From positions 1 through 20,774 of the IMG/VR virus record IMGVR_UViG_3300025889_001163: a stretch of 20,774 bases of DNA; one strand, 5' to 3'. Below are positions 1 to 7,301 of the stretch, one piece after another. The position numbers and the translations under genes were made by a program. The DNA is from a virus. The stretch's first letter is position 1; each line of letters begins with the position of its first letter. Below the pieces are notes generated by a model. That model saw only the letters and a program-made list of their open reading frames with translations, made no database searches and had not been told where the DNA came from.

Positions 1-119
1 TAAGAAAAGGTACAACAGTTAAAGAACATAAATATGCTAAAACAATCTGGGATCAAAGAAATAAAAGAAAAGAACTTATTAAAACTTTTGTTCCTGGAGG
101 AAAAATAAAATGGGAATAA
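1..119 (+). CDS. C-terminal end of an unrecognised phage protein (5' partial)
   Basis: Reading from base 3, the frame is open from the window edge to a TAA at 117-119. It gives 38 residues of a basic C-terminus ending in VPGGKIKWE. The next gene starts at base 120, directly after the stop, so the two are probably translationally coupled. The stretch is rich in Lys and Arg and has no recognisable domain. Because it precedes the large virion-type protein, it is probably a structural or tail-associated gene, but that is context only. The start lies outside the window. Confidence 0.6.
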   Translation, partial: RKGTTVKEHKYAKTIWDQRNKRKELIKTFVPGGKIKWE

Positions 120-3100
120 ATGGCTAATGACTTTAATGTTAATGAATTTAAACTAAAAGACCCAGTACGTAATATCGGAGATGGATTACAAGAACCCATT
201 AAAGATAGTACGCCTGGGTTTTTTCAGTCTTTAAAGAATCCAATAGACCTTTGGAGAGAAGAATCATTACCTGCATCATTGTATCAATGGATCTCAGGTA
301 ACACTAAAAAAAAACAAGCTCAAGAAGCATACGATTATTTAAGAAACAATCCAGATAAACGTGGTGGTAAATTCTACCAAGAAGCAGAACGAATAATGAG
401 TCGTTTTGGTTATTTGTTAGATGAAGGGCCAATGAACATAGACCTAAAAGAAGTTGGGAATATGATGAAAGCCAACCCTAAAATGTTTGGTGCTGAACTT
501 GTAAACATGATGATGGCAGATCCATATTTATTGTTTATGCCTATGGGTTGGAGTGCATTAGGTAGAGGTGTAGTAAATAGTTTAAGATTAAAATACTCTA
601 AAGCATTTACTATGACTAGGCAAAAACCTAAGTTATTAAAATTAGCTCAACAAGAAAATGTAGCTAACTTAAAAGTAGGTGCGTTTGCCACACTAGCAAC
701 ACCCTTTGTATTTTCTACAGTATGGCAAGGATCTGAAGATAGAACATTAGATCCTAAAAGAACAACTATAGAGACTACTGTAGGTGCAACAGCAGGAGCT
801 GTTATATCTGTAGGATTTGCAGGTATGAGTGCTGCAGCAAGTAGAGCTCTTAGTATACCTAAAATTAGAACAGATAGTGCTACAACTAAAGTATTAAAAG
901 ACAATGGTGTAGATCCAAAAAGATTAATAGAAAAAACAGAAAATGGTAGCTACAAAAGTGTAGATGATTTATTAAAAGAATTAAAAAAAGAAGTTAAAGA
1001 TTTAGAAGATCCAGTTAAATTTAATGCAGTAGCAGCAGAAATTACATCAGCAATGAGACCAGCTATTGAAACTGGTTGGGATATGGCAGTTAATACTGCA
1101 GTTAAAGCTAGTGCAATCGGTGGAGTTGTAGGAGCAGCACAATTTCTTACAGCAGATGATGAAAAACTTGTAGCAACAGCTAAAGGATTTGGAGCAGGTG
1201 CAGCCTTATATGGTGCAGCTAAAATACTAGGTAGAAATTTTGGTAAAGTAGATAATGAAATAGCATTAGCTGGTGAATCAGCATTAGATGCTATGAAGTT
1301 TGGTACAGTTAAAATAAATACTGCAGCTCAAAACTTATCTAATAAAATTAAAGAAGCATTACCAGATGCTATAGATTCTAGACGTAAAGTATTTTATTAC
1401 ATTACTAAAGCTAGTGTAGATCCTGATACATTTGAATTTAATCCAAAGTTAGGTGCTATACCAGCAAGTAAACTTACAGCTAAAGAACTAGAAGTTGCTA
1501 AAACTGTAGAAAAAATATTTAAAGATTATAATAAAATTCTTGGTGAAGAAGGTAGTCAGTTGTTTATGAATCAAAGAGCTAACTACTTACCTTTAATGTG
1601 GGATCATTATAATCATAAACAGCAACCATTTAGATTTTCATCTGAGTTTGATAAACAAGTAGCTGGGCCATCAGGTAGATTTCAATTTAATAGACGTGGT
1701 GTATTTGCAGATATAAACGCAGGTTTAGTTAAAAAATATAAAATACGTCCTGGTATGGATGATCCTGCAGAATTAGTTAGAGTATATGGTTTTGCTGCGT
1801 CTAAAGCATTAGCTACTAGATCTTTAATTACACATTTGGAAAAACATAAAGTTAATAACAAAGCTCTTATGTTTAGATCTGTAAAAAATAATGTAGACAT
1901 GAGAGACTACGATGAATTTATACATCCTTACTTTGAAGGTAAAGGAGCTGTATTTGTTCATAAAGGTATGCATAGATCATTACGTATGGTGTTTGATGCT
2001 ACTGAAGAACAAGCATTTATGGGTGCATTGTTTACAACTAACCTTATGATGAAAAGATTAGCTGTTGGATTTTCTTTTTTTCATGCAGGTGCTCTAGTAG
2101 AAAGTATGTTATTTGCAGGTAACAAACTTAATTTTATTAAAAAAACTTTAGATCCTAGAAAAAAACCTGAATTATTAGAGATGATTAATAATCCTAATAA
2201 AACTATTACAGAATTTCCAACTGCAATAGAACAATTAAAAGCAGCTGGTTATACTGATGTAGCAAGATTTGCACAAGGTTCTGGTTTACAAATTACTACT
2301 CCTGAAGATATAGGTTTTGATAGATTCTATTATAACTTAAGAGGTATAGATACTTTCTTAAAAAATCATTTTGGTATTTCTTCTGGTGGACAAGCAGAAA
2401 AAGTATTTAGATGGTTTGATAGAATTACATGGGATAGAGTATTTACTGCAGCTAAACTACATACATTTTTACAAGTATTAGATTCACCTAAATTAAAAGG
2501 TGTACCAAACACTTTAGTCATTCAACCTGGCGATACAATAGGTCAGATATATGCTAAAGCAAGTAAAGCAGCACAGTTTACTAATGATGCATTTGGTGGA
2601 CAAAACTGGGAACAAGTAGCGAACAGAATAAGAACACCTTGGGTTAAACAATTAGCACAAACTACATTACGTCCAGGATCTAGAGGATATATGCAATTGT
2701 TATTATTTGCTCCTGATTGGACAATATCTAACATAAGAATTATTGCTAAGTCTTTACCAGCTTTTGAAAGCGATGAAGGTCTTAGAAGAATGTATCAATA
2801 CTATTTTGCAAGAGCTGCACTTACATACGCAGCTGCAGGATCTGCACTTAACTATATATTTAGTGGTCACTCTATATTAGAAAACACAGATCCAACTAGA
2901 ATTGACTTAGGGAATGGTCAAGTATTAACTTTCTCTAAACAATTGATGGAACCTTTCCATTGGATAACAGATCCACAATCTACAGGTCTTAAAAAGATTG
3001 GGTCTTTACCAAGAACAACAATAGAAGTATTAACTAATAAAAAATACTTGACTACTAAATGGAGTCCAAACATCACTAAAAAAGATGATGATGCTATTGA

Positions 3101-3338
3101 GAAAGGTTTATCTATAGGAGGTCATGTTGGTAAAAGATTTTTACCTATTTGGCTGCAACAAGCAACAGCTTCAATAGAACAAGGTTTGCTAAAAGATGGT
3201 CTATCTTTAGACTTAGCAGCAGACACTTCTGTTGATTTTGTACTAGGGCAATTAGGTCACCCTAGATACCAAGGGCCTAGATATACACAATACAAAACGA
3301 AAGGGTTAGTAAGGTCTCCTTACGAAACATTATTCTAA
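120..3338 (+). CDS. Very large putative internal virion / DNA-ejection protein (1072 aa)
   Basis: This is by far the longest gene in the window, and no enzyme motif is visible. Several Gly/Ala-rich, membrane-compatible stretches are seen near residues 187-200, 220-240, about 325-350, about 358-373 and about 895-915. They are separated by long soluble, mostly helical, Lys-rich segments. The size and the pattern of scattered hydrophobic patches match internal virion proteins of short-tailed phages, which are ejected and form a conduit across the envelope; this is inference by architecture and position. It begins right after the preceding stop and ends in a TAATG overlap with the next gene. A plausible ribosome site is the GGAGG at 97-101, but it lies about 18 nt upstream, so coupling to the upstream gene is likely. 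A tail protein or a polymorphic virion structural protein remains possible. Confidence 0.6.
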   Translation: MANDFNVNEFKLKDPVRNIGDGLQEPIKDSTPGFFQSLKNPIDLWREESLPASLYQWISGNTKKKQAQEAYDYLRNNPDKRGGKFYQEAERIMSRFGYLLDEGPMNIDLKEVGNMMKANPKMFGAELVNMMMADPYLLFMPMGWSALGRGVVNSLRLKYSKAFTMTRQKPKLLKLAQQENVANLKVGAFATLATPFVFSTVWQGSEDRTLDPKRTTIETTVGATAGAVISVGFAGMSAAASRALSIPKIRTDSATTKVLKDNGVDPKRLIEKTENGSYKSVDDLLKELKKEVKDLEDPVKFNAVAAEITSAMRPAIETGWDMAVNTAVKASAIGGVVGAAQFLTADDEKLVATAKGFGAGAALYGAAKILGRNFGKVDNEIALAGESALDAMKFGTVKINTAAQNLSNKIKEALPDAIDSRRKVFYYITKASVDPDTFEFNPKLGAIPASKLTAKELEVAKTVEKIFKDYNKILGEEGSQLFMNQRANYLPLMWDHYNHKQQPFRFSSEFDKQVAGPSGRFQFNRRGVFADINAGLVKKYKIRPGMDDPAELVRVYGFAASKALATRSLITHLEKHKVNNKALMFRSVKNNVDMRDYDEFIHPYFEGKGAVFVHKGMHRSLRMVFDATEEQAFMGALFTTNLMMKRLAVGFSFFHAGALVESMLFAGNKLNFIKKTLDPRKKPELLEMINNPNKTITEFPTAIEQLKAAGYTDVARFAQGSGLQITTPEDIGFDRFYYNLRGIDTFLKNHFGISSGGQAEKVFRWFDRITWDRVFTAAKLHTFLQVLDSPKLKGVPNTLVIQPGDTIGQIYAKASKAAQFTNDAFGGQNWEQVANRIRTPWVKQLAQTTLRPGSRGYMQLLLFAPDWTISNIRIIAKSLPAFESDEGLRRMYQYYFARAALTYAAAGSALNYIFSGHSILENTDPTRIDLGNGQVLTFSKQLMEPFHWITDPQSTGLKKIGSLPRTTIEVLTNKKYLTTKWSPNITKKDDDAIEKGLSIGGHVGKRFLPIWLQQATASIEQGLLKDGLSLDLAADTSVDFVLGQLGHPRYQGPRYTQYKTKGLVRSPYETLF

Positions 3339-3538
3339 TGAGTAGACATACAGAAAACAAAGAAGAAATTTTAAAAGTACATAATAGAATAGATCTTATT
3401 GATCAAAAATTAGATACTTTAGAAAACAATCATTTAGCTCATATGCAAAAAGATATAGATAGAATTATATATATTATATCAGCTATTGGTTTAGGTTTAT
3501 TAGGACAATTTTTATATTTGTTAACTAAAAATTTATAA
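3338..3538 (+). CDS. Small coiled-coil protein with C-terminal membrane anchor (XhlA/holin-like)
   Basis: The product has 66 residues. Residues 1-42 are charged, with heptad-like hydrophobic spacing (a short coiled coil). They are followed by one membrane segment at about 43-62, rich in Ile, Leu and Gly, and a short TKNL tail. This is the layout of haemolysin XhlA-type and class II/III holin accessory proteins, in which a soluble helix is anchored in the inner membrane. No residue-level signature was seen, so family assignment is tentative. The start overlaps the upstream stop by one base (TAATG at 3337-3340), and the stop overlaps the next start in the same way. Position just ahead of the endolysin/holin cluster supports a role in lysis or in anchoring a virion component. 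Confidence 0.55.
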   Translation: MSRHTENKEEILKVHNRIDLIDQKLDTLENNHLAHMQKDIDRIIYIISAIGLGLLGQFLYLLTKNL

Positions 3539-3762
3539 TGAAATTTACTTTATTGATGCTTATGTGTTCATACGTTGCAGGTGAATGTATGGCACCATAT
3601 CCCATGCCAACACAATACGATAATATGTATAAATGTATGGAAGCAGGATATGAAGAATCATTAAAGAAATTACAAGAAATTGGTCCACAAGATGTAAATG
3701 AACACGAAATTTATTTAAGGTTTATTTGCAAACAATATGAAGTATCAAAAATACTAGCATAA
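3538..3762 (+). CDS. Small exported cysteine-containing protein
   Basis: The product has 74 residues. The first ~15 are hydrophobic with a Lys at position 2 (MKFTLLMLM), resembling an export signal. The rest is soluble with Cys at about 10, 17, 33 and 64, including the motif FICKQYE near the end. Cysteines in an exported protein suggest disulfides in the periplasm. No lipobox is clear. The architecture (short hydrophobic start, about 70 aa, paired Cys) recurs in the small proteins at 6087-6299 and 7298-7498, though sequence identity to them is low. Function is unknown; envelope interaction during lysis or exclusion of superinfecting phage are guesses. It overlaps the previous gene by TAATG and is followed by a 53-nt gap. 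Confidence 0.6.
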   Translation: MKFTLLMLMCSYVAGECMAPYPMPTQYDNMYKCMEAGYEESLKKLQEIGPQDVNEHEIYLRFICKQYEVSKILA

Positions 3763-3815
3763 AGTTGTACCTAGTTTGCTAGACATATTCGCCAAATACT
3801 TGTAAAAGGTATAAT

Positions 3816-4520
3816 ATGCTTCGCAAATCAATACTTGTTATAAGTGATCAACACGCACCATATCATCATATAGATACACTTGACTTTTTAAGTGCAATCA
3901 AGGAAAAATATAAGCCTGATTGTGTAGTAAACATAGGTGATGAAATGGATTGGCACAGTATATCTTTCCACGATTCACATCCTGGTTTATACTCGCCAAG
4001 TCATGAGCTTGTAGTTGCTAAGAGGTTCTTTAAAGAATTAGAACAATTATTTCCTAAGCAATACATAATGGATTCTAATCATGGTAGTTTAGTTTTTAGA
4101 AAAGCTACTAAACATGGTTTACCTCATGAAATCTTTAAGTCATATAATCATATGCTTGGAGTAGGCAAAGGTTGGACGTGGCATGAAGATTTGGTTATTA
4201 AAGCATCTAATGGTCAAAAAATTTACTTCTGTCATGGTAAATATAAAGACGTACTTAAAGTTGCACAGCAATATGGTATGTGTACTGTTCAAGGACACTA
4301 TCACACATCATTCAAAATAGATTATTGGAGCAATCCTAATGAACTACTTTGGGGTATGCAAGTTGGATGTTTAATTAACATGAAAAGTTTAGCTTTTGAA
4401 TATAATAAATTACAAAAGTCTAGACCAGTAATAGGAACAGGAGTTATCATTGATGGATTACCAATATTAATCCCAATGGTTTTAGATAAACATGGCAGAT
4501 GGAACAGAAAAATTACCTAG
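3816..4520 (+). CDS. Calcineurin-like metallophosphoesterase
   Basis: The product has 234 residues and carries the full metal-binding signature of the family: D11-x-H13 in SDQHAPYHH, GDEMD at 41-45, NH at 88-89 in SNHGS, H140 in FCHGK and GHYH at 160-163. Such enzymes use two metal ions to hydrolyse phosphomono- or phosphodiesters; the substrate here is unknown. There is no signal peptide, so it acts in the cytoplasm. A ribosome site AAAAGG lies about six bases before the ATG; the intervening TATAAT is probably coincidental. The 3' end overlaps the endolysin gene by 29 nt in another frame. Phage copies are often annotated as phosphatases or DNA/RNA-processing enzymes. The family call is firm and the role is open. 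Confidence 0.88.
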   Translation: MLRKSILVISDQHAPYHHIDTLDFLSAIKEKYKPDCVVNIGDEMDWHSISFHDSHPGLYSPSHELVVAKRFFKELEQLFPKQYIMDSNHGSLVFRKATKHGLPHEIFKSYNHMLGVGKGWTWHEDLVIKASNGQKIYFCHGKYKDVLKVAQQYGMCTVQGHYHTSFKIDYWSNPNELLWGMQVGCLINMKSLAFEYNKLQKSRPVIGTGVIIDGLPILIPMVLDKHGRWNRKIT

Positions 4521-4938
4521 AGGTATAAGAAATAAAAATCCAGGCAATATTAAATTAGGTACTGACTGGGATGGACTGGCAGATGAACAATCTGATCCAG
4601 TTTTTTGTGTATTTAAAGAAGCTGTATGGGGTATTAGAGCATTAGTTAAAATACTTTTAACATATAGATTTCATCATAAAAGATTTACAGTAGAAAGCAT
4701 CATTGAAAGATGGGCTCCACCAAGTGAAAACGATACAGATGCTTACATTGCATTTGTTTGCAGAAAACTTGGAGTAAACCCTACTGATGAACTAAACAAT
4801 ACTATCGAAGATTATTTACCATTAGTAAAAGCAATTATACAAATGGAAAATGGTATGCAACCATACGATGATGAGTTGTTAGTAGAGGGAATGTACAAAG
4901 CATGGGAAGGTTTACCGACAAATTCTACAGCTTCGTAG
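4492..4938 (+). CDS. Lysozyme-like endolysin / peptidoglycan-degrading protein
   Basis: The product has 148 residues. The N-terminus carries the pattern PRGIRNKNPGNIKLG at 9-23, followed by WDGL and an F/W-rich stretch (VFCVFKEAVWGIRAL). This is typical of a widespread phage family of small muramidase-type proteins related to structural protein P5 of PRD1-like phages. IIERWAPPSENDTDAYI at 70-86 is the other conserved block of that family. The expected role is cleavage of the glycan backbone of peptidoglycan at lysis or, if packaged, at entry. No signal peptide is present, so release would depend on a holin. It overlaps the phosphoesterase end by 29 nt, and a small ORF starts inside its 3' end. 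The catalytic residue cannot be fixed with certainty; a Glu in the N-terminal block is likely. Confidence 0.8.
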   Translation: MADGTEKLPRGIRNKNPGNIKLGTDWDGLADEQSDPVFCVFKEAVWGIRALVKILLTYRFHHKRFTVESIIERWAPPSENDTDAYIAFVCRKLGVNPTDELNNTIEDYLPLVKAIIQMENGMQPYDDELLVEGMYKAWEGLPTNSTAS

Positions 4939-5027
4939 AAAAATACGCATCTAAAATTAGTACTTGGTGTTGGCATAAACGTGTCAACATATTAAGAACA
5001 AAACAAAAAAAGAAAGGTATTAAATAA
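4902..5027 (+). CDS. Tiny Trp-containing basic protein between endolysin and holin
   Basis: A 41-residue reading frame begins at the ATG at 4902, inside the end of the endolysin gene (37-nt overlap). It ends in a TAA that shares its last A with the holin ATG (TAATG at 5025-5029). The peptide starts MGRFTDKFYSFVEKYASKI and continues with WCWHKR and a Lys/Arg-rich tail. AGAGGG about 11 nt upstream could serve as a ribosome site. The compact overlaps at both ends, and the fact that it fills what would otherwise be an unusual 88-nt gap, support it as real. The amphipathic, aromatic and basic composition suggests a membrane-surface peptide. No family is recognised. Confidence 0.5.
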   Translation: MGRFTDKFYSFVEKYASKISTWCWHKRVNILRTKQKKKGIK

Positions 5028-5407
5028 TGTGGTTTAATTTATTATCTATGGGTGTAAAGACTGCTAGTCATATATACCAGAACAAACAAAGAACAAAACA
5101 ATTAATGTCAGATGCTCAAATGAGACATGCTGAAAAAATGAGTACAGGTGAAATTGAATATAAAGCGAAAGTTATTGAGAGTAATGATAAAGGCTGGAAG
5201 GATGAGTTTGTCCTTGTGCTTATATCTATTCCTATCCTTATATTGGGGTATTCTGTGTTCACTGACGATCCTGAGATTCGTAATAGATTAGATATATTTT
5301 TTGAATATTTTAAACAACTGCCCTACTGGTATCAAGCTATATTCATAGGAGTCGTTAGTGCTATTTATGGTCTAAAAGGTGCAGACATTATGCGTAAACC
5401 AAAGTGA
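5027..5407 (+). CDS. Two-helix membrane protein, probable holin (GTA/3TM-holin type)
   Basis: The product has 126 residues. The first 58 are soluble and helical (MSDAQMRHAEKMSTGEIEYK). They are followed by a hydrophobic helix at about 60-78 (EFVLVLISIPILILGY) and a second at about 98-115 (LPYWYQAIFIGVVSAIYG), ending GADIMRKPK. A soluble N-terminal region with a KDEF turn, two close membrane helices and a loop ending LPYWYQ fits the holin family described from gene transfer agents (Holin_3TM, PF11351), as far as I can recall it. It would permeabilise the inner membrane and release the endolysin encoded 90 nt upstream. It starts in a TAATG overlap and ends in a GTGA overlap with the next gene. 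Confidence is high for a membrane protein and moderate for a holin. Confidence 0.72.
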   Translation: MWFNLLSMGVKTASHIYQNKQRTKQLMSDAQMRHAEKMSTGEIEYKAKVIESNDKGWKDEFVLVLISIPILILGYSVFTDDPEIRNRLDIFFEYFKQLPYWYQAIFIGVVSAIYGLKGADIMRKPK

Positions 5408-5610
5408 CCGAAGTAAGAGGTGAGTGTAAGTGGTGTAATAAAGATATTAGCATGACTGAAGCCTTTATATCATTAAAAGATAACGAATACTCTTGTATTA
5501 AATGTTATAAAAATTCAGGACATATGTTACCTTTTTGGGAAAAAAATAATAGGTTTAAAGATGAGAGACACAAAATTATTAGAAGAACACAAAAAAAAAG
5601 TAGAATATAA
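5404..5610 (+). CDS. Zinc-finger-like miniprotein (two CxxC pairs)
   Basis: The product has 68 residues and a GTG start overlapping the holin stop (GTGA at 5404-5407). The visible motifs are CKWC at about 8-11 and CIKC at about 35-38, a four-Cys arrangement typical of a small treble-clef or ribbon zinc-binding fold. They are followed by a basic C-terminus (HKIIRRTQKKSR). A GTG start is unusual in this window but is fixed by the overlap. The C-terminal third overlaps the next small ORF by 50 nt. A nucleic-acid-binding or protein-docking role is plausible. Nothing in the sequence ties it to lysis beyond position. Confidence 0.65.
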   Translation: MTEVRGECKWCNKDISMTEAFISLKDNEYSCIKCYKNSGHMLPFWEKNNRFKDERHKIIRRTQKKSRI

Positions 5611-5725
5611 AGATAAAGAAATGGAGCTGTTTAAGCAGCTTAAAAAAGAAGTAGAAACTAATGGTTATGGTACTAGAGAATACGTCATTAAAAAAGGTAT
5701 TAATAAAGGAAAGATTGCTAAATGA
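5561..5725 (+). CDS. Short charged helical protein
   Basis: A 54-residue frame runs from the ATG at 5561 to a TGA that overlaps the next start (ATGA at 5722-5725). It begins MRDTKLLEEHKKKVEYKDKE, a strongly charged helix with coiled-coil spacing. It ends with GYGTREYVIKKGINKGKIAK. It explains the 111 bases between the zinc-finger gene and the membrane/coiled-coil gene, and the ATGA junction is the usual linkage in this window. No domain is recognised. It overlaps the previous gene by 50 nt in a different frame. Confidence 0.6.
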   Translation: MRDTKLLEEHKKKVEYKDKEMELFKQLKKEVETNGYGTREYVIKKGINKGKIAK

Positions 5726-6087
5726 AAATTAGTGAAAATACATCTGTAAGTATGCCAATTCGTAATATGGTTATGATTATAGCAGCAGTTGCTATGGGTG
5801 TATTTGCATACACAGAAGTTACTGCTAGACTTACATCATTAGAAACTTCAAGAGAACTATTTGAAAATGATTTACTTAAAAAATCTGAACAAGTACCTAC
5901 TGACCAAGAACAACATTTTTTATTAGAAGATCTTTATAAAACTGTAGAAAAATTACAGTCTACTCAAGAAATGAATATGACTAACAAAGTTAATATTGAA
6001 TTTCTTAAAACACAATTAGATAAAGCATTAGAAGATATTGAACATCTTAAAGATAAAGTAAGAGCTAATGGTAATGGAGCTCATTAA
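5722..6087 (+). CDS. Membrane-anchored coiled-coil protein (spanin-like layout)
   Basis: The product has 121 residues. Residues 1-13 are polar, 14-30 form one hydrophobic segment (NMVMIIAAVAMGVFAY), and the rest is a long acidic/basic helix with heptads from about 35 to 115 (RLTSLETSRELFENDLLKK and onwards). It ends in a short glycine/asparagine tail. One N-terminal anchor plus a periplasm-spanning coiled coil is the layout of an i-spanin, which links inner and outer membranes at the last lysis step. No partner outer-membrane lipoprotein is evident, so this remains a hypothesis. It is joined by ATGA to the gene before it, and its TAA shares a base with the ATG of the next gene. Confidence 0.6.
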   Translation: MKISENTSVSMPIRNMVMIIAAVAMGVFAYTEVTARLTSLETSRELFENDLLKKSEQVPTDQEQHFLLEDLYKTVEKLQSTQEMNMTNKVNIEFLKTQLDKALEDIEHLKDKVRANGNGAH

Positions 6088-6299
6088 TGGAATTAATTGT
6101 AGCTTTACTTATGATAGTAAATGGAGAAATTAAAGAACATAGAATACAAGTGTCTATGTCTGATTGTCTTAAAGGTAAAAGAATTGCTATGCGTAGTAAT
6201 AAAAATAATAACATAGTTTATCAATGCATAAAGTCTATGGCTGAGCTTGAGTCTAATATTGATGGTAGTAAAAGTATTAAAAAACTTATACTAAATTAA
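6087..6299 (+). CDS. Small exported protein with VNGE motif
   Basis: The product has 70 residues. It has a short hydrophobic start (MELIVALLMI) followed at once by VNGEIKEHRIQVSMSDCLKG, then a basic/Asn-rich stretch and IVYQCIKS, giving two cysteines about 22 residues apart. The same order (hydrophobic start, VNG, one Cys, then V-Y/W and a second Cys-x-K-S) is found in the minus-strand gene at 7298-7498, so the two look like distant paralogues. I recall similar small proteins in marine phages, but no function is known to me. It is the last gene of the plus-strand lysis block. Its stop overlaps the stop of the convergent gene by a few bases, leaving no room for a terminator. Confidence 0.6.
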   Translation: MELIVALLMIVNGEIKEHRIQVSMSDCLKGKRIAMRSNKNNNIVYQCIKSMAELESNIDGSKSIKKLILN

Positions 6300-6505
6300 T
6301 TATAATCTCTCTCTATAATCATTTCAATAAAGTGTATTGCTTTAAGCAAATCATCTTTACCACCTTTGTCCTGGTGCCTAATTATATATTTAATTGCACA
6401 TCCTTCAGGAAATAAAAGTTTATTTTCTACTACAAATTTACTTGGTTGAATTTTATATTTTTGGTAATGACTACCTTTAATCTGTTTGTTCCAAACTTTG
6501 CTCAT
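6296..6505 (-). CDS. DUF3310 family protein
   Basis: The product has 69 residues and matches the short conserved core of DUF3310 (PF11753), which is common in phages. HY at 13-14 is followed by IQPSKFVVEN, then GCAIKYIIRHQDKGGKDDLLKAI and FIEMIIERD. The canonical pattern is HY, I-x-P-x-x-x-I, G-x-x-x-K-Y-x-x-R and a D-L-x-K-A helix. Members are sometimes annotated as nucleotide kinase-like, but the biochemical role is not established. It starts inside the previous gene (29-nt overlap) and is the last gene of the minus-strand nuclease/SSB block. Its stop overlaps that of the plus-strand gene. Confidence 0.85.
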   Translation of the reverse strand: MSKVWNKQIKGSHYQKYKIQPSKFVVENKLLFPEGCAIKYIIRHQDKGGKDDLLKAIHFIEMIIERDYN

Positions 6506-6809
6506 TAAATGTTAACCTAAATTTACCTTTATGTTTATATTTTTTTCTTGGTTTGCTCAACACTTTATGTTGATCTTCTCTTAATGTATATAGATCTAAC
6601 TTCATAGCAGCAGTAAACTTTTTACAAGCCATTTCAGGATCTATTTCTGCATAATGACATATAGTTCTAAAGTCTACTGAATTACCTATAAGCCAATCAA
6701 TAGCATTACGTTTATCTATAAGATAATATTTGTCTAAACCATCGTACATAGCGTCATGTATTGCTTGACTAATTATTGCTCTAAACAAATATCTCTCAGG
6801 ATTTTTCAT
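6477..6809 (-). CDS. Conserved hypothetical phage protein with A-W-L ... C-x-x-A motif
   Basis: The product has 110 residues. The central block AIDWLIGNSVDFRTICHYAE followed by IDPEMACKKF matches a pattern I associate with small phage proteins of proteobacterial phages (A-x-x-W-L, F-x-x-[VI]-C-x-x-A-x-[LI]-[DN]-P). Their function is unknown; a helix-turn-helix-like arrangement is possible. The C-terminal 35 residues are basic (SKPRKKYKHKGKFR), suggesting nucleic-acid contact. It overlaps the upstream gene by 14 nt and the DUF3310 gene by 29 nt, so it belongs to the same operon. Confidence 0.6.
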   Translation of the reverse strand: MKNPERYLFRAIISQAIHDAMYDGLDKYYLIDKRNAIDWLIGNSVDFRTICHYAEIDPEMACKKFTAAMKLDLYTLREDQHKVLSKPRKKYKHKGKFRLTFNEQSLEQTD

Positions 6810-6978
6810 CTAAAACTTCATATGTCATTCGCTGCTCTATTGAGTCAGCTTCTTGCCAGTTTAAAGTTGTAGGATCTATAGCATTTAATATCTTTAATGC
6901 TTCTTCGTCTGACGTTGCATTAATAAATACTTCTGTATAAGCAGGGAGTATTACCCATTTTTTAAACTTATAAATCAT
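6796..6978 (-). CDS. Small hypothetical protein (60 aa)
   Basis: The product has 60 residues. It has a beta-rich start (MIYKFKKWVILPAYTEVFI) followed by ATSDEEALKILNAI, then a Trp/Gln acidic region and the end TYEVLDEKS. The layout of two strands followed by a helix with D-E-E-A recurs in many small phage proteins and resembles the start of the 94-aa protein at 12520-12804. It is joined to the upstream gene by ATGA (6975-6978) and overlaps the downstream gene by 14 nt. No function is recognised. Confidence 0.55.
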   Translation of the reverse strand: MIYKFKKWVILPAYTEVFINATSDEEALKILNAIDPTTLNWQEADSIEQRMTYEVLDEKS

Positions 6979-7301
6979 ATATTATTTTTACGTCTACTTG
7001 CTTCTAGTGTTCTAAATAGATCTATAATAAGACCTTCTTTATCACGTTTGTTTTCTAATGTTGATGATTTAACTTCTGCTTGAAACAATTCATCTATTGC
7101 AGATTTATATGTATCACTTGCATAGTAAGATTGTTCTTTGGCAGAAATACTTTTATCTTCTGTGTTACCAGTTATATGTAATGCTTTTTTACGTTTAAGT
7201 AATCTATCAAGATACTTAACATTAGCATTAGCTTCTGCATTACTTTCATCTGTTTCAGATAAAAATGCTAACGCTTTTTCTAATCTTTGTTCTGTAATCA
7301 T
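6975..7301 (-). CDS. Conserved phage hypothetical protein, helical (108 aa)
   Basis: The start is placed at 7301 (MITEQRLEKALAFLSETDE) because it gives an ATGA overlap with the upstream stop and a 9-nt gap to AAGGAG. A longer form from 7331 is possible but would put the ribosome site inside the gene. The pattern T-E-x-R-L-E-x-A-L-x-[FY]-L-x-E-T-D-E, then a Lys-rich helix, SAKEQSYYASDTY, and a final basic S/A-R-R-x-N-N-I is one I associate with a conserved phage family of unknown function found near recombination genes. It is all helical. It sits downstream of the nuclease and SSB genes, so a role in DNA metabolism is a fair guess. Confidence 0.62.
   Translation of the reverse strand: MITEQRLEKALAFLSETDESNAEANANVKYLDRLLKRKKALHITGNTEDKSISAKEQSYYASDTYKSAIDELFQAEVKSSTLENKRDKEGLIIDLFRTLEASRRKNNI

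Noticed and set aside
647-904. Minus-strand open frame of 85 codons inside the large virion gene
   Set aside because: It is the antisense shadow of a low-complexity Ala/Thr/Val region; no ribosome site, and the plus-strand frame is clearly coding.
1682-2734. Minus-strand frames inside the large virion gene
   Set aside because: Shadows of the coding strand, with no start context or conserved motif.
3771-3782. CTAG-TTTG-CTAG inverted repeat before the phosphoesterase gene
   Set aside because: Four-base arms are too short to separate from chance; no T-run follows.
3810-3815. TATAAT directly before the phosphoesterase ATG
   Set aside because: A -10 box here would give a start inside the gene; no -35 at the right distance. 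More likely spacer between AAAAGG and ATG.
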